A stretch of DNA of 64,000 nucleotides from Saprospiraceae bacterium (GTDB lineage: Bacteria > Bacteroidota > Bacteroidia > Chitinophagales > Saprospiraceae), in assembly GCA_020848995.1 (NCBI GenBank), contig JADLHA010000044.1:62001-126000 (forward strand). The letters are read 5' to 3'. A program made the position numbers and the translations under genes. The notes beneath the pieces were generated by a model. It did not search any database. It had not been told where the DNA came from and saw only the letters and a list, made by a program, of their open reading frames with translations. This document shows, one piece after another, positions 8,937 through 17,535 of the stretch. Positions within the stretch are counted from its first letter, which is position 1. Each line of letters begins with the position of its first letter.

Positions 8937-10951
8937 TGAAATGGTCCGTTGACCTGGGCATTGCACGTGCATTCCTGCTGCTTTATCTGGGAATGACGGG
9001 CTGCTTCCCTCCTGTTGAAGAGGACCTCACCCTGACAAATTACACCACTGCGGATCCCAGGGTGCGCCAGATTTTTGAAGCGCGCGACCGGCGGCTCAGC
9101 GACACGTTAAAGATCTTTTTGAAGGACAGACATGCGAGGTACCGTTACCTTTCGGCGCTGTCTTTTGCCTCTTATCGCGACAGCAACTCCGTCGGTGACC
9201 TCCTTCCCTTGTTGGAGGATCAGGTCGAAGGCGTCCGCCAGGCGGCAGCTTTTGCCCTTGGGCAAATCGGGCATGCCTCAGCAGAGCAAGCCCTGATCAA
9301 TGCTTTTGTAGCGGTTGATTCAGCCGGGCCTTTCAACAAAACCAACGGGATCATCCTGGAGGCCCTTGGCAAGTGCGGCACGGATTCAACCATGAATCTC
9401 CTGTGCAGCATACGCAGTTACCAACCCGACGACACCCTGGTGCTTATGGGTCAGATGTTGGCTTTCTACCGCTTTGGTCTCAGAGACCGGTTTTGTCCGG
9501 AAGTTTCGGGGTATTTGCTTACTCTGGCCTCCGATGCGCGGTATCCGCAGTCCGTGCGCCTGCTGGCCGCACACGTGTTGCAGCGATTCAGAACGTATGA
9601 TCTCAGCGCCGAATTCGAGCAACTGCGCCAGGCATGCAACGATGAAAAGGATCCGGAGATCCGGATGTGTCTGGTCAGCGCATTGGCCCGGATTGGAGGA
9701 CCGTTTACCCTCAATGCCATGGAGGAACTTTATTCGCGGGGACTCGACCAGCGCATTCAGGCCAACCTGCTCAAAGGCTTGCAGCATCACCACAGTTTAC
9801 AAGCTCAGTATTTTGCACTTAAGGCAATACAAAACCCCTCAGTAAACCTCGCCGCTCTCGCTGCACAGCATCTCGTCGAAAAAGGAACGGAAGAAGTCTT
9901 CGACGAATTGAAAAGACTTGGCAGTCAGAAGACCATGCCCTGGCAGGTCAAATCAGTCGTACTGGAAGCAGCACTGAAGTGCCTTCCCCACTATCGCGTC
10001 GTTACGCGGGGGGAATTGCTCTATCAGTTGAAGAGCCTCATTGCTCAAGCAAAAAGTCCTTATGAAAAGTCAGCTTACATAAAGGCTCTGTCAAAAAGTA
10101 CAAGGGAACTGCCGAGTTTGCTGCAGTATGCTAAATCGCAACAAGCTCCCGTGGTGGAGACTGCTCTGGCAGAAGGAATTGAAAACATTTTACATCGCTC
10201 CGAATTTCGCGATGTGTTCAAAGGTCAACACCATCCGGTGTACAAGGAGCTGGCAGATTATTACGAAAGTATTGGCAGCCGGTCCGCTGTTGGCCCCCTT
10301 GCGGTCATGGCTTCCGTCTTTTCCCGGGGAAACCCCATACCGGCGCATTACCTCAACGCAGACTCCCTTCTGGTCTTTGCACGCCAACAACTGCAGTTGC
10401 CGCGCGACGTAGAGACCTACAACGAATTGAGCAGAGCCATTGCAAAAAGAAGTGGGCAACCCTACCGGACCGTTTTACCGGAATTCAACCAGCCCATCGA
10501 CTGGTCAGTGCTTTCCGGTTTAAGTGATACCGTGCGAGCAACCCTATCTACTGCAAAGGGAGACTTGGTATTAGAACTTTATCCAGCGCACGCTCCCGGA
10601 TCGGTGATCAACTTCATCCGCCTCGTACGGGATGACTTTTATCGTGGTAAAGCCTTCCATCGCGTCGTTCCGAATTTTGTCGTCCAGGCCGGGTGTCCCA
10701 GAGGTGACGGATATGGAGCGCTGGATTATTCCATTCGCACCGAAATCAGCACGCTGGATTTTCGCAGTGCACACGTCATCGGGATGGCCAGTGCAGGACC
10801 TGATACGGAGGGAACGCAGTTTTTCATTACCCATTCGCCTACCCCCCACCTCGACGGAAAATATACGGTCATGGGCAGCGTGATATCCGGACAAGATATC
10901 CTTCTTTCCATAGAACCGGGAGACACCATCGACCAGGTTCGATTGCAGTAA
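8933..10951 (+). CDS. HEAT-repeat lipoprotein with C-terminal cyclophilin-type peptidylprolyl isomerase
   Basis: A 672-residue predicted lipoprotein. A hydrophobic leader ends in the lipobox LGMTGC, so it should leave the cytosol. The middle, about residues 45-520, is alpha-helical with HEAT/PBS-like units such as VGDLLPLLEDQVEGVRQAAAFALGQIG. The C-terminus, about 531-672, is a cyclophilin domain. It contains FHRVVPNFVVQAG with the catalytic Arg, then GTQFFITHSPTPHLDGKYTV. Proline isomerase activity is therefore likely, and the repeats may dock client envelope proteins (inference). It shares an ATGA overlap with the small membrane protein upstream. Confidence 0.88.
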   Translation: MMKWSVDLGIARAFLLLYLGMTGCFPPVEEDLTLTNYTTADPRVRQIFEARDRRLSDTLKIFLKDRHARYRYLSALSFASYRDSNSVGDLLPLLEDQVEGVRQAAAFALGQIGHASAEQALINAFVAVDSAGPFNKTNGIILEALGKCGTDSTMNLLCSIRSYQPDDTLVLMGQMLAFYRFGLRDRFCPEVSGYLLTLASDARYPQSVRLLAAHVLQRFRTYDLSAEFEQLRQACNDEKDPEIRMCLVSALARIGGPFTLNAMEELYSRGLDQRIQANLLKGLQHHHSLQAQYFALKAIQNPSVNLAALAAQHLVEKGTEEVFDELKRLGSQKTMPWQVKSVVLEAALKCLPHYRVVTRGELLYQLKSLIAQAKSPYEKSAYIKALSKSTRELPSLLQYAKSQQAPVVETALAEGIENILHRSEFRDVFKGQHHPVYKELADYYESIGSRSAVGPLAVMASVFSRGNPIPAHYLNADSLLVFARQQLQLPRDVETYNELSRAIAKRSGQPYRTVLPEFNQPIDWSVLSGLSDTVRATLSTAKGDLVLELYPAHAPGSVINFIRLVRDDFYRGKAFHRVVPNFVVQAGCPRGDGYGALDYSIRTEISTLDFRSAHVIGMASAGPDTEGTQFFITHSPTPHLDGKYTVMGSVISGQDILLSIEPGDTIDQVRLQ

Positions 10952-10984
10952 CATCGATTCGGGACTACTCAATACAGCATAGCA

Positions 10985-12094
10985 ATGAAAAATACACCAC
11001 TAACAGAGAAACACCTGGCGCTCGGCGCCAAAATGGCAGAGTTCGCAGGTTACAACATGCCGATCTCGTATTCGGGAATTCGCGAAGAACACGAAGCGGT
11101 CCGCACACGGGCCGGGATGTTTGACGTCAGCCATATGGGCGAATTTATCATCAAGGGCAGGCAGGCCCTTGAGCTGGTTCAGTGCGTTACGTCGAACGAT
11201 GCATCGAAATTGCGCATCGGCCAGGCACAGTACTCCTGTATGCCAAATGCGGACGGCGGCATCGTCGACGACCTGTTGGTCTATCGCCTGCCGGAGACTG
11301 GATGCGCCCAGGGAGATCAGGCGTTCATGCTCGTCGTAAATGCTTCCAACATCGAAAAAGATTGGAACTGGATCCTTCAACACAACACCTTTGATACCCG
11401 GATGGTAGATATTTCTGAAGAGACGGGTCTGATTGCGCTTCAGGGGCCAAGGGCCATCGACATTCTGCAACCCTTCACTGCCATGGTGTTGAAAGATATA
11501 CCCTACTACCATTTTGCCAAGGGCGTAGTTGCTGGTGAAGAAAACGTGCTGGTGTCCGCTACGGGATATACCGGTGCAGGCGGTTTCGAAATTTACGCGC
11601 TCAACGACGCCATCGTGCGGATTTGGGATATCCTGTTCAAGGCGGGATCTTCGTTTGGGCTTTTGCCTGCAGGCCTCGGGGCAAGAGACACCTTGCGCCT
11701 GGAGATGGGATTCTGTCTGTATGGAAATGACATTGACGATACCCATTCCCCGCTGGAAGCCGGATTGGGATGGATCACGCGCTTCGACAAAGGCCCTTTT
11801 GTCGGTAAGGACTGGATGTTGAAGCAAAAACAGGAAGGCGTGCGCAGAAAGCTCGCGGGCTTTGTCGTCGACGACCGGCGTGTGCCGCGCCATGGTTACC
11901 GCGTGCTGGACCAGGATGGCAATGCAATCGGAGAGGTCACCTCAGGCACCCAATCCCCTTCGCTGAACATACCGCTTGGGCTGGCCTACGTTCCCTCTGC
12001 GTTTGCGGTTCCCGGAACTGCGCTGCTCATCGACACCGGAAGCAAAACACTTCCGGCAAGGGTTGTGAAGCTTCCTTTTTACCATGCGGGTTGA
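10985..12094 (+). CDS. gcvT: Aminomethyltransferase, glycine cleavage system T protein
   Basis: Transfers the aminomethyl carbon from lipoylated H protein to tetrahydrofolate, releasing ammonia. At 369 residues it has the normal length. The N-terminus KNTPLTEKHLALGAKMAEFAG matches the family. The catalytic Asp region is NADGGIVDDLLVYR near 90, and the folate pocket includes SATGYTGAGGFEIY near 190. The C-terminal barrel has GEVTSGTQSPSLNIPLGLAYV. The other gcv genes are not in this window. It follows the HEAT-cyclophilin gene by 33 bases but is not obviously related in function. Confidence 0.95.
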   Translation: MKNTPLTEKHLALGAKMAEFAGYNMPISYSGIREEHEAVRTRAGMFDVSHMGEFIIKGRQALELVQCVTSNDASKLRIGQAQYSCMPNADGGIVDDLLVYRLPETGCAQGDQAFMLVVNASNIEKDWNWILQHNTFDTRMVDISEETGLIALQGPRAIDILQPFTAMVLKDIPYYHFAKGVVAGEENVLVSATGYTGAGGFEIYALNDAIVRIWDILFKAGSSFGLLPAGLGARDTLRLEMGFCLYGNDIDDTHSPLEAGLGWITRFDKGPFVGKDWMLKQKQEGVRRKLAGFVVDDRRVPRHGYRVLDQDGNAIGEVTSGTQSPSLNIPLGLAYVPSAFAVPGTALLIDTGSKTLPARVVKLPFYHAG

Positions 12095-12158
12095 CATTTT
12101 CCGGTAGGGGTCTAAACCTTTTGCTGCCTTCTTTGCTTACTAGGGTAAATCAGTCATC

Positions 12159-12656
12159 TTGAATTACCCGGAGTGCAGAAAGCGATTTATTGATACGTGG
12201 GGTAGGCTGGGTCCCCAGTGGGGCATTAACCGGACCATGGCGCAGATACACGCTTTGTTGATGGTATCGCCGGGGGCACTGACCGCCGACCACATTGTAC
12301 AGGAGCTAGAGATCTCCAAAGCCAATGCCCACATGAACCTCAAGTGTCTTGTAGAATGGGGACTGGTCAGCAAGGAGTGTAGGGAAGGAGGCCGCTGCGA
12401 ATTTTATGCTGCCGAGAAAAACATCCACCAAATCTTTAAACAGATTCTGATTCAGCGCAAAAGGCGCGAACTCGATCCCATACTGACAGAGCTCGATGCC
12501 CTGGTCAGTTGCAGCGACCGGTGTAACGAGAGCAGAGAATTCCGCAAAATGGTATTGGAGTTGAGGGACTTCACCCAAAAGGCAGATCGGGCCCTGGAAC
12601 TTTTGAAGAAAACAGACGCACACTGGTTCTACAACACTCTGATGAAAATGCTCTGA
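12159..12656 (+). CDS. GbsR/MarR-type transcriptional regulator
   Basis: A 165-residue DNA-binding protein of the GbsR branch of winged-helix regulators. The motif RLGPQWGINRTMAQIHALLMVSPGALTADHI is typical. It is followed by a recognition helix LEISKANAHMNLKCLVEWGLV and a wing KECREGGRCEFYAAE. The C-terminal half is helical and probably forms the dimer. The start is a TTG, the only plausible initiator in frame. Known members respond to choline or control osmoprotectant and drug-efflux genes. No such target lies next to it here, so its regulon is unknown. Confidence 0.8.
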   Translation: MNYPECRKRFIDTWGRLGPQWGINRTMAQIHALLMVSPGALTADHIVQELEISKANAHMNLKCLVEWGLVSKECREGGRCEFYAAEKNIHQIFKQILIQRKRRELDPILTELDALVSCSDRCNESREFRKMVLELRDFTQKADRALELLKKTDAHWFYNTLMKML

Positions 12657-12701
12657 TTTACGGCGAATTTTCGAACTTTACCCGTACAAGAACGAGCACC
12701 A

Positions 12702-13841
12702 GTGAACATCAGCCCCTTCCGTTACCTCTATCCCGATTTTTCGCGCATTCCAGACGAAGCGGCCTTTTTTGATCAGGTGCGGTGGCTTTTTCCGGATCAG
12801 CGGGCTCAGGGCATTTACCTCGACAGCAACAACACCTCGTTGTTCGTTTACCGGATCAAGACCGCAACGCACATCTTTCATGGTCTTCTCGCGGCCATTG
12901 ACATACACGACTACCTCAAGGGTCTGGTCAAAAAACACGAGAACACCCTGACCCGTCAGGAGGAAAACATCAGCCAACTGATGATCGAACGTCAGGCCAT
13001 CATCAAGCCCGTGCTCATCACCTATAACGAAAACAAAAAAATCAAAGAGCTCATTGCAAAAAGCTTCCTCGGGGTCAAACCCAAATTCAAACTAAAATTT
13101 GAAAAGGACGACCAGATACATGAATTCTTTGAACTTACTGAAAAGAGCCGCATCGCCCAATTTCAAAAGGAGTTTAAATCCAAGGTCAAAAGAGCTTATA
13201 TCGCAGACGGCCACCACCGCATGGCCTCCGTCGGCAAGCTGCTGCTAAACCATCCCGAGCTTGAGAAAAGGGGACTGAAGCACGTTTTATGTGCGCTATT
13301 CGATTTTACAGAACTTCAAATCTATTCGTACAACCGGATCATTCGCGCACTTGACCTGTTCAGTTTGCCGGAATTGGTCAAATTCCTGAGCAAGTATGCT
13401 GTGATCACGCCGCTGAAAAAGCCGAGAAAGAGCAAACAAAAACATGAAGTTGTATTGGTATCTCCAGCCAAAGCGTATGCCATTCAATGGAACAAAGACG
13501 TAATCCTGTATTTCAGGCAAAAGTATGGCATTGCCTTCGATATTGATATTTTCAACGAACTGTTGCTCCACGATCTGCTCAACATAGAAGATGTCCGGTC
13601 AAGTGACCGCATTGCATATGCGGAAGGAATCAAATCCGTCAGGACCATACTGAAGTCCCTGCAGGGTAAAGAAGACAGCATCGGTTTCATTTTTTATCCC
13701 GTATTGAAAAGAGATTTCGTAAAAGTGGCAGATAATCACATGGTGTTGCCACCGAAAAGTACGTGGTTTGAACCCCGCATTCGCAATGGTATCATTGTGC
13801 AGGACATCCAGCTCGATTCATTGCATACAAACGTTAGTTAG
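12702..13841 (+). CDS. DUF1015 family protein
   Basis: A 379-residue protein of the DUF1015 family, recognised by PFRYLYPDFSRI at the N-terminus, QEENISQLMIERQAIIKPVL near 85, the family hallmark IADGHHRMASVGKLL near 165 and the C-terminal FYPVLKRDFVKVADNHMVLPPKSTWFEP. The biochemical role of the family is not established. The conserved Asp-Gly-His-His suggests an enzyme, possibly acting on phosphorylated serine-like compounds, given frequent linkage to serine biosynthesis genes elsewhere. No serine gene is adjacent here. The start is GTG. Confidence 0.85.
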   Translation: MNISPFRYLYPDFSRIPDEAAFFDQVRWLFPDQRAQGIYLDSNNTSLFVYRIKTATHIFHGLLAAIDIHDYLKGLVKKHENTLTRQEENISQLMIERQAIIKPVLITYNENKKIKELIAKSFLGVKPKFKLKFEKDDQIHEFFELTEKSRIAQFQKEFKSKVKRAYIADGHHRMASVGKLLLNHPELEKRGLKHVLCALFDFTELQIYSYNRIIRALDLFSLPELVKFLSKYAVITPLKKPRKSKQKHEVVLVSPAKAYAIQWNKDVILYFRQKYGIAFDIDIFNELLLHDLLNIEDVRSSDRIAYAEGIKSVRTILKSLQGKEDSIGFIFYPVLKRDFVKVADNHMVLPPKSTWFEPRIRNGIIVQDIQLDSLHTNVS

Positions 13842-13851
13842 TTGACAGGTG

Positions 13852-15036
13852 ATGCTTCGCAAGATCACATCTGACTGGATACACAACGGCATTGATGGCT
13901 TTGTCAGTGACCATTGCATCGTGCTGGATGAATCAGGGGTGATTGCCGGATTTCGCAAGCTGGATGAAAATGAGCTCCGGGAGTGCGTGTATTATCCCGG
14001 AATGTTGGTCCCCGGATTTATCAATGCACATTGCCACCTCGAACTATCTCATCTTCGTGGAAAATTTGAGACCGGTACGGGCCTGATCTCATTTTTAAAA
14101 AGTGTAGTCGCTTTCCGCGAAACAGATCCTGAAGACGTGATGCGGGCAATCGACGAGGCAGATGGCGAAATGCGGCGGGAGGGCATTGTTGCGGTAGGCG
14201 ACATCTCCAATAAAACGGACACTGCCCAAACCAAACGCCGGTCGCCGGTCCATTACCATACGTTTGTCGAGGCGTTTGATTTTCTTCAGGAAGGCCTTGC
14301 TAAAAACATGTTTGAGCAGTACCGCAAGGTCTACGATGGTTTTGAGGGGATTCCAAGATCTTTGGTTCCACACGCACCTTACAGTGTGTCCCAACAACTG
14401 TTTGCGATGATTCGCGAATTTAGTTCCGGAGCATCCGGAATCCAAAGCATACACAACCAGGAGTCGCCAGAGGAAGACCAGCTCTTCATGACCGGCGGAG
14501 GGGCATACCGCGCATTCTGGGAATCTTTTGGATTCAGCATGGAGAACTTTCAGGCTTCAGGAAAGGATGCCGTTGCCTGCATTACCGGACAAATGGACCC
14601 GGGCCACCACCTGCTTTGTGTGCACAACACCTGTATGGATAGCGGTCAGATAAAGCGCATGATGGCATGGAACCCCGAAGTCAGTTTTGTAAGCTGTCCC
14701 AACGCAAACCTCTTTATTGAAAACCGTTTGCCAGACTATCGATCGTTCGTTAACTGTGGCGCCCGGATGGTACTCGGCACGGACAGCCTGAGTTCTAACT
14801 GGCGTTTGTCCATTTTATCGGAAATTCAAACCGTACTTCGATACAATTCGTGGTTGTCGCTGGAGGAGGTGCTCAAATGGGCCTGCTATAATGGCGCCGT
14901 TGCCCTGAAACTGGAAAGCGAACTGGGCTCATTTGAAAAGGGTAAGCAGCCGGGAGTCAACTGGATCCGCGACATCGTCATGGATAAAGGGCGCTTGCAT
15001 CTGGGGTCGCGAGCGCAGGTCGTCCCCGTGTCCTGA
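13852..15036 (+). CDS. Amidohydrolase of the chlorohydrolase/cytosine deaminase type
   Basis: A 394-residue metal-dependent hydrolase that probably deaminates or dechlorinates a nitrogen heterocycle. The first metal motif is NAHCHLELSHLRG near 62-74. Later His residues lie in VPHAPYSVS and SIHNQES, and the Asp is in LGTDSLSSNW. The spacing fits the ATZ/TRZ and aminodeoxyfutalosine-deaminase branch of the superfamily. Substrate cannot be assigned. It starts 10 bases after the DUF1015 stop, with a GTG directly before the chosen ATG, so the two genes probably share a transcript. Confidence 0.82.
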   Translation: MLRKITSDWIHNGIDGFVSDHCIVLDESGVIAGFRKLDENELRECVYYPGMLVPGFINAHCHLELSHLRGKFETGTGLISFLKSVVAFRETDPEDVMRAIDEADGEMRREGIVAVGDISNKTDTAQTKRRSPVHYHTFVEAFDFLQEGLAKNMFEQYRKVYDGFEGIPRSLVPHAPYSVSQQLFAMIREFSSGASGIQSIHNQESPEEDQLFMTGGGAYRAFWESFGFSMENFQASGKDAVACITGQMDPGHHLLCVHNTCMDSGQIKRMMAWNPEVSFVSCPNANLFIENRLPDYRSFVNCGARMVLGTDSLSSNWRLSILSEIQTVLRYNSWLSLEEVLKWACYNGAVALKLESELGSFEKGKQPGVNWIRDIVMDKGRLHLGSRAQVVPVS

Positions 15037-15044
15037 GGACCCGG

Positions 15045-15689
15045 TCAGGGTTTGCGCACAAAAACCAGGCGGCACTGGTCGTGTGTCAGTTCGAACCCAC
15101 CATCGGTTTGCGAAGTGATTTTGTAAGACCTGACTACCTTGTCCTGGTCGTCTTTCATCAGGAACTGGTCCCCCGAAACTTCCCAGCGCGAACCGACAAA
15201 TTGAATTTTCCGCGCCACGGGAGAGTGGGTCACGATCTGACCGTCTGCAAGCAGCTCGACGTCCAGTTGGATCTGACGCACAAGTATCTCTGTAAAGTCG
15301 ACGGCCTCTGAAGCCACATCGCCCGCCGCTTCTCCGAGGAGGATGCCCAGCTCACCGAGGTCCTTTCCAAAAGCGGTCATCGATTTGGCAAATGATTTGG
15401 CAAAATACTCCATGCGTCCCTGTGTGGTCGACGTGTCGATGAATGCCGTGTCTATTTTTTGGTCAACTTCGGTTTTAAAACGGGAAAGCTCCTCGCGTGC
15501 TTTTTCCATGGCCTTCGCCACCGTATCGTGGACGTGCTCTTTGTTGAATTTGTCGTGGTCGAGTTCGAGGTGAACAGAGTAGATTCCAGTCATTTCAGTG
15601 GATTTAATGGCTTTTCCGGCACAGGAGCCAATGGTGAGCATCACAGCAAACAGTCCGGACCTCAGGGGAGCACTTTGTTGAAAAATCAT
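15045..15689 (-). CDS. Hypothetical lipoprotein with lipocalin-like C-terminal region
   Basis: A 214-residue predicted lipoprotein; the leader ends LTIGSC, an acceptable lipobox. Residues 45-110 are strongly charged and helical, rich in Lys, Glu and Asp, and may form a coiled coil. The last 80 residues look like beta strands, for example ARKIQFVGSRWEVSGDQFLM and QTDGGFELTHDQCRLVFVR, as in small lipocalin-like modules. I do not recognise the family. It converges on the amidohydrolase, whose stop lies 8 bases away. Confidence 0.6.
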   Translation of the reverse strand: MIFQQSAPLRSGLFAVMLTIGSCAGKAIKSTEMTGIYSVHLELDHDKFNKEHVHDTVAKAMEKAREELSRFKTEVDQKIDTAFIDTSTTQGRMEYFAKSFAKSMTAFGKDLGELGILLGEAAGDVASEAVDFTEILVRQIQLDVELLADGQIVTHSPVARKIQFVGSRWEVSGDQFLMKDDQDKVVRSYKITSQTDGGFELTHDQCRLVFVRKP

Positions 15690-15821
15690 GAAGATCAGAT
15701 TTCAAAACAAAATTACGGGCAGAATAATTCCCGGAGCTTGAAAAAAGCAAGCCGATCGGAAAGATGTTAAAGTTCCATCGGAATTAAACGGAATGCCCTT
15801 ATTTTGAGTCAAAGTTTCCAT

Positions 15822-17486
15822 ATGAAACGAAGTGAATTTCTCAACAAGCTGCGCCTGCGAAGGCAAAGCTACGCAACACAGCCCCCGGCCGCACTGGAGC
15901 CATATACCGGACCCTGGACGGACCGGGAAGCGGGGCATCTTCTGAAGCGCCTTCAGTTTGGCACCACACCGGCTGCCATTCGCGAAACACAGTCCCGGGG
16001 CCTGGCCCAAAGCCTGGATGACCTGCTTCAGGTGGACGCGATTCCCGATCCCCCGGTCAATGTGTACAGTACTCCACAGTTGCCAGATCCCGACGTGCCT
16101 TTTGGAAAGACGTTCGTGAATGCTCCCATCAACCCGGCATTGCCTCTTGAATATTATCAGGCGCGCATCGACACCTTCAAAGCCTGGTGGGTTGGCAACC
16201 TCCTTCGACAAAAGGGCACCATCGCAGAAAAAATGACGCTTTTCTGGCACAACCATTTTGCTGTGGAGGCCGGGGTGGTTGGATATGCACAGGCCAGCCA
16301 TCAGTATTACGCGCTGTTGCGCCAGAACTGCCTCGGGAATTTCAAGGACCTGACCAAAAAAATCACCCTCAATCCGGCGATGTTGCGGTACCTCAACGGT
16401 TATCTCAACAGCAAAACGGCTCCAGATGAAAACTATGCGCGCGAGCTGCAGGAGTTGTTTACCATTGGGAAGGGACCCGATTCAGCCTACACCGAAGACG
16501 ACGTAAAGGCAGCTGCCCGAGTGCTCACCGGATACCGCATCAACCCGTTCGCCGTTCCGCTGAGCTACGTCTTTGATTTTACCCAGCACGATACGGGCAA
16601 CAAAACCTTTTCTGCCTTTTACAACAACCGCGTCATAACCGGCAAGCCACTGAATCAGGGGGAACAGGAACTCGACGAACTGATCGATATGATCTTTTCG
16701 ACAGCGGAAGCGGCTCGTCACATCTGCCGCAAGCTCTACCGTTTCTTTGTCTATTACGAAATCGACGACTGGGCCGAACAAAACGTGATCCGACCGCTGG
16801 CTGGGGTGCTGATCCAAAACAATTTTGAAGTCCGCCCAACCCTGGTAACTCTTTTCGGATCCGCACATTTTTTTGAAGAGCGCAGCTTAAACTGCGTCAT
16901 TAAAAGTCCGCTCGATTATGCAGTTGGAATGTGCCGGGAGTTTTCCATTGCGTTTCCGGAACCCGTCGACGAAAACAGTCTGCGCAACCAATACATTGCC
17001 TGGGGCGGGTTAGCAAGCCTTACCGCATATCAGGGCCTCAACCTGGGAGATCCGCCGCTCGTTGCGGGTTGGCAGGCCTGGTACCAACAACCTCAGTATC
17101 ACGAAATCTGGATCAACGCGGATTCCCTTGCCAATAAAAACCGCATGGCTGAAAACATCACGAGCCCGAATGGCTTGGAGTTTTTGGGAGTGCGCTTTAA
17201 AATCGATCCGATTGTTTTGACAAAACAACTGTCAAATCCTTTTGATGCGGCCAAACTCGTAGAAGACGCCGTTGCGCTGTTGTACAATTACCCGCTTTCC
17301 GCAGCGTCCTACGCCTATTTCAAAAACAACCTGGTGACGGGATTCCCCAACGACTCCTACTGGGGCGTTGCCTGGAATACCTATGTGAACAACCCTTCGG
17401 ATCCCGCCGCGAAAAGCGTCGTCGAAACCCGGTTGAATGCACTCTACCGGGAAATCCTCTCCCAGGCGGAATACCACCTGTGCTGA
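15822..17486 (+). CDS. DUF1800 family protein
   Basis: A 554-residue DUF1800 protein. Diagnostic stretches are WTDREAGHLLKRLQFGTTPA at the N-terminus, WWVGNLLRQKGTIAEKMTLFW near 120-140, HNHFAVEAG near 142 and NENYARELQELFT-like text (here DENYARELQELFTIGKGP) near 205. No molecular function is established. The family is nearly always encoded beside a DUF1501 protein, as here, and the pair is exported in many Planctomycetota and Bacteroidota. I see no clear signal peptide in this copy. The ATG at 15822 is preferred over a TTG 18 bases upstream. Confidence 0.87.
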   Translation: MKRSEFLNKLRLRRQSYATQPPAALEPYTGPWTDREAGHLLKRLQFGTTPAAIRETQSRGLAQSLDDLLQVDAIPDPPVNVYSTPQLPDPDVPFGKTFVNAPINPALPLEYYQARIDTFKAWWVGNLLRQKGTIAEKMTLFWHNHFAVEAGVVGYAQASHQYYALLRQNCLGNFKDLTKKITLNPAMLRYLNGYLNSKTAPDENYARELQELFTIGKGPDSAYTEDDVKAAARVLTGYRINPFAVPLSYVFDFTQHDTGNKTFSAFYNNRVITGKPLNQGEQELDELIDMIFSTAEAARHICRKLYRFFVYYEIDDWAEQNVIRPLAGVLIQNNFEVRPTLVTLFGSAHFFEERSLNCVIKSPLDYAVGMCREFSIAFPEPVDENSLRNQYIAWGGLASLTAYQGLNLGDPPLVAGWQAWYQQPQYHEIWINADSLANKNRMAENITSPNGLEFLGVRFKIDPIVLTKQLSNPFDAAKLVEDAVALLYNYPLSAASYAYFKNNLVTGFPNDSYWGVAWNTYVNNPSDPAAKSVVETRLNALYREILSQAEYHLC

Positions 17487-17535
17487 TGGTTAAACACGAT
17501 CTTATGATTTGCCAAGCCAAGACAAATACGCCCAA

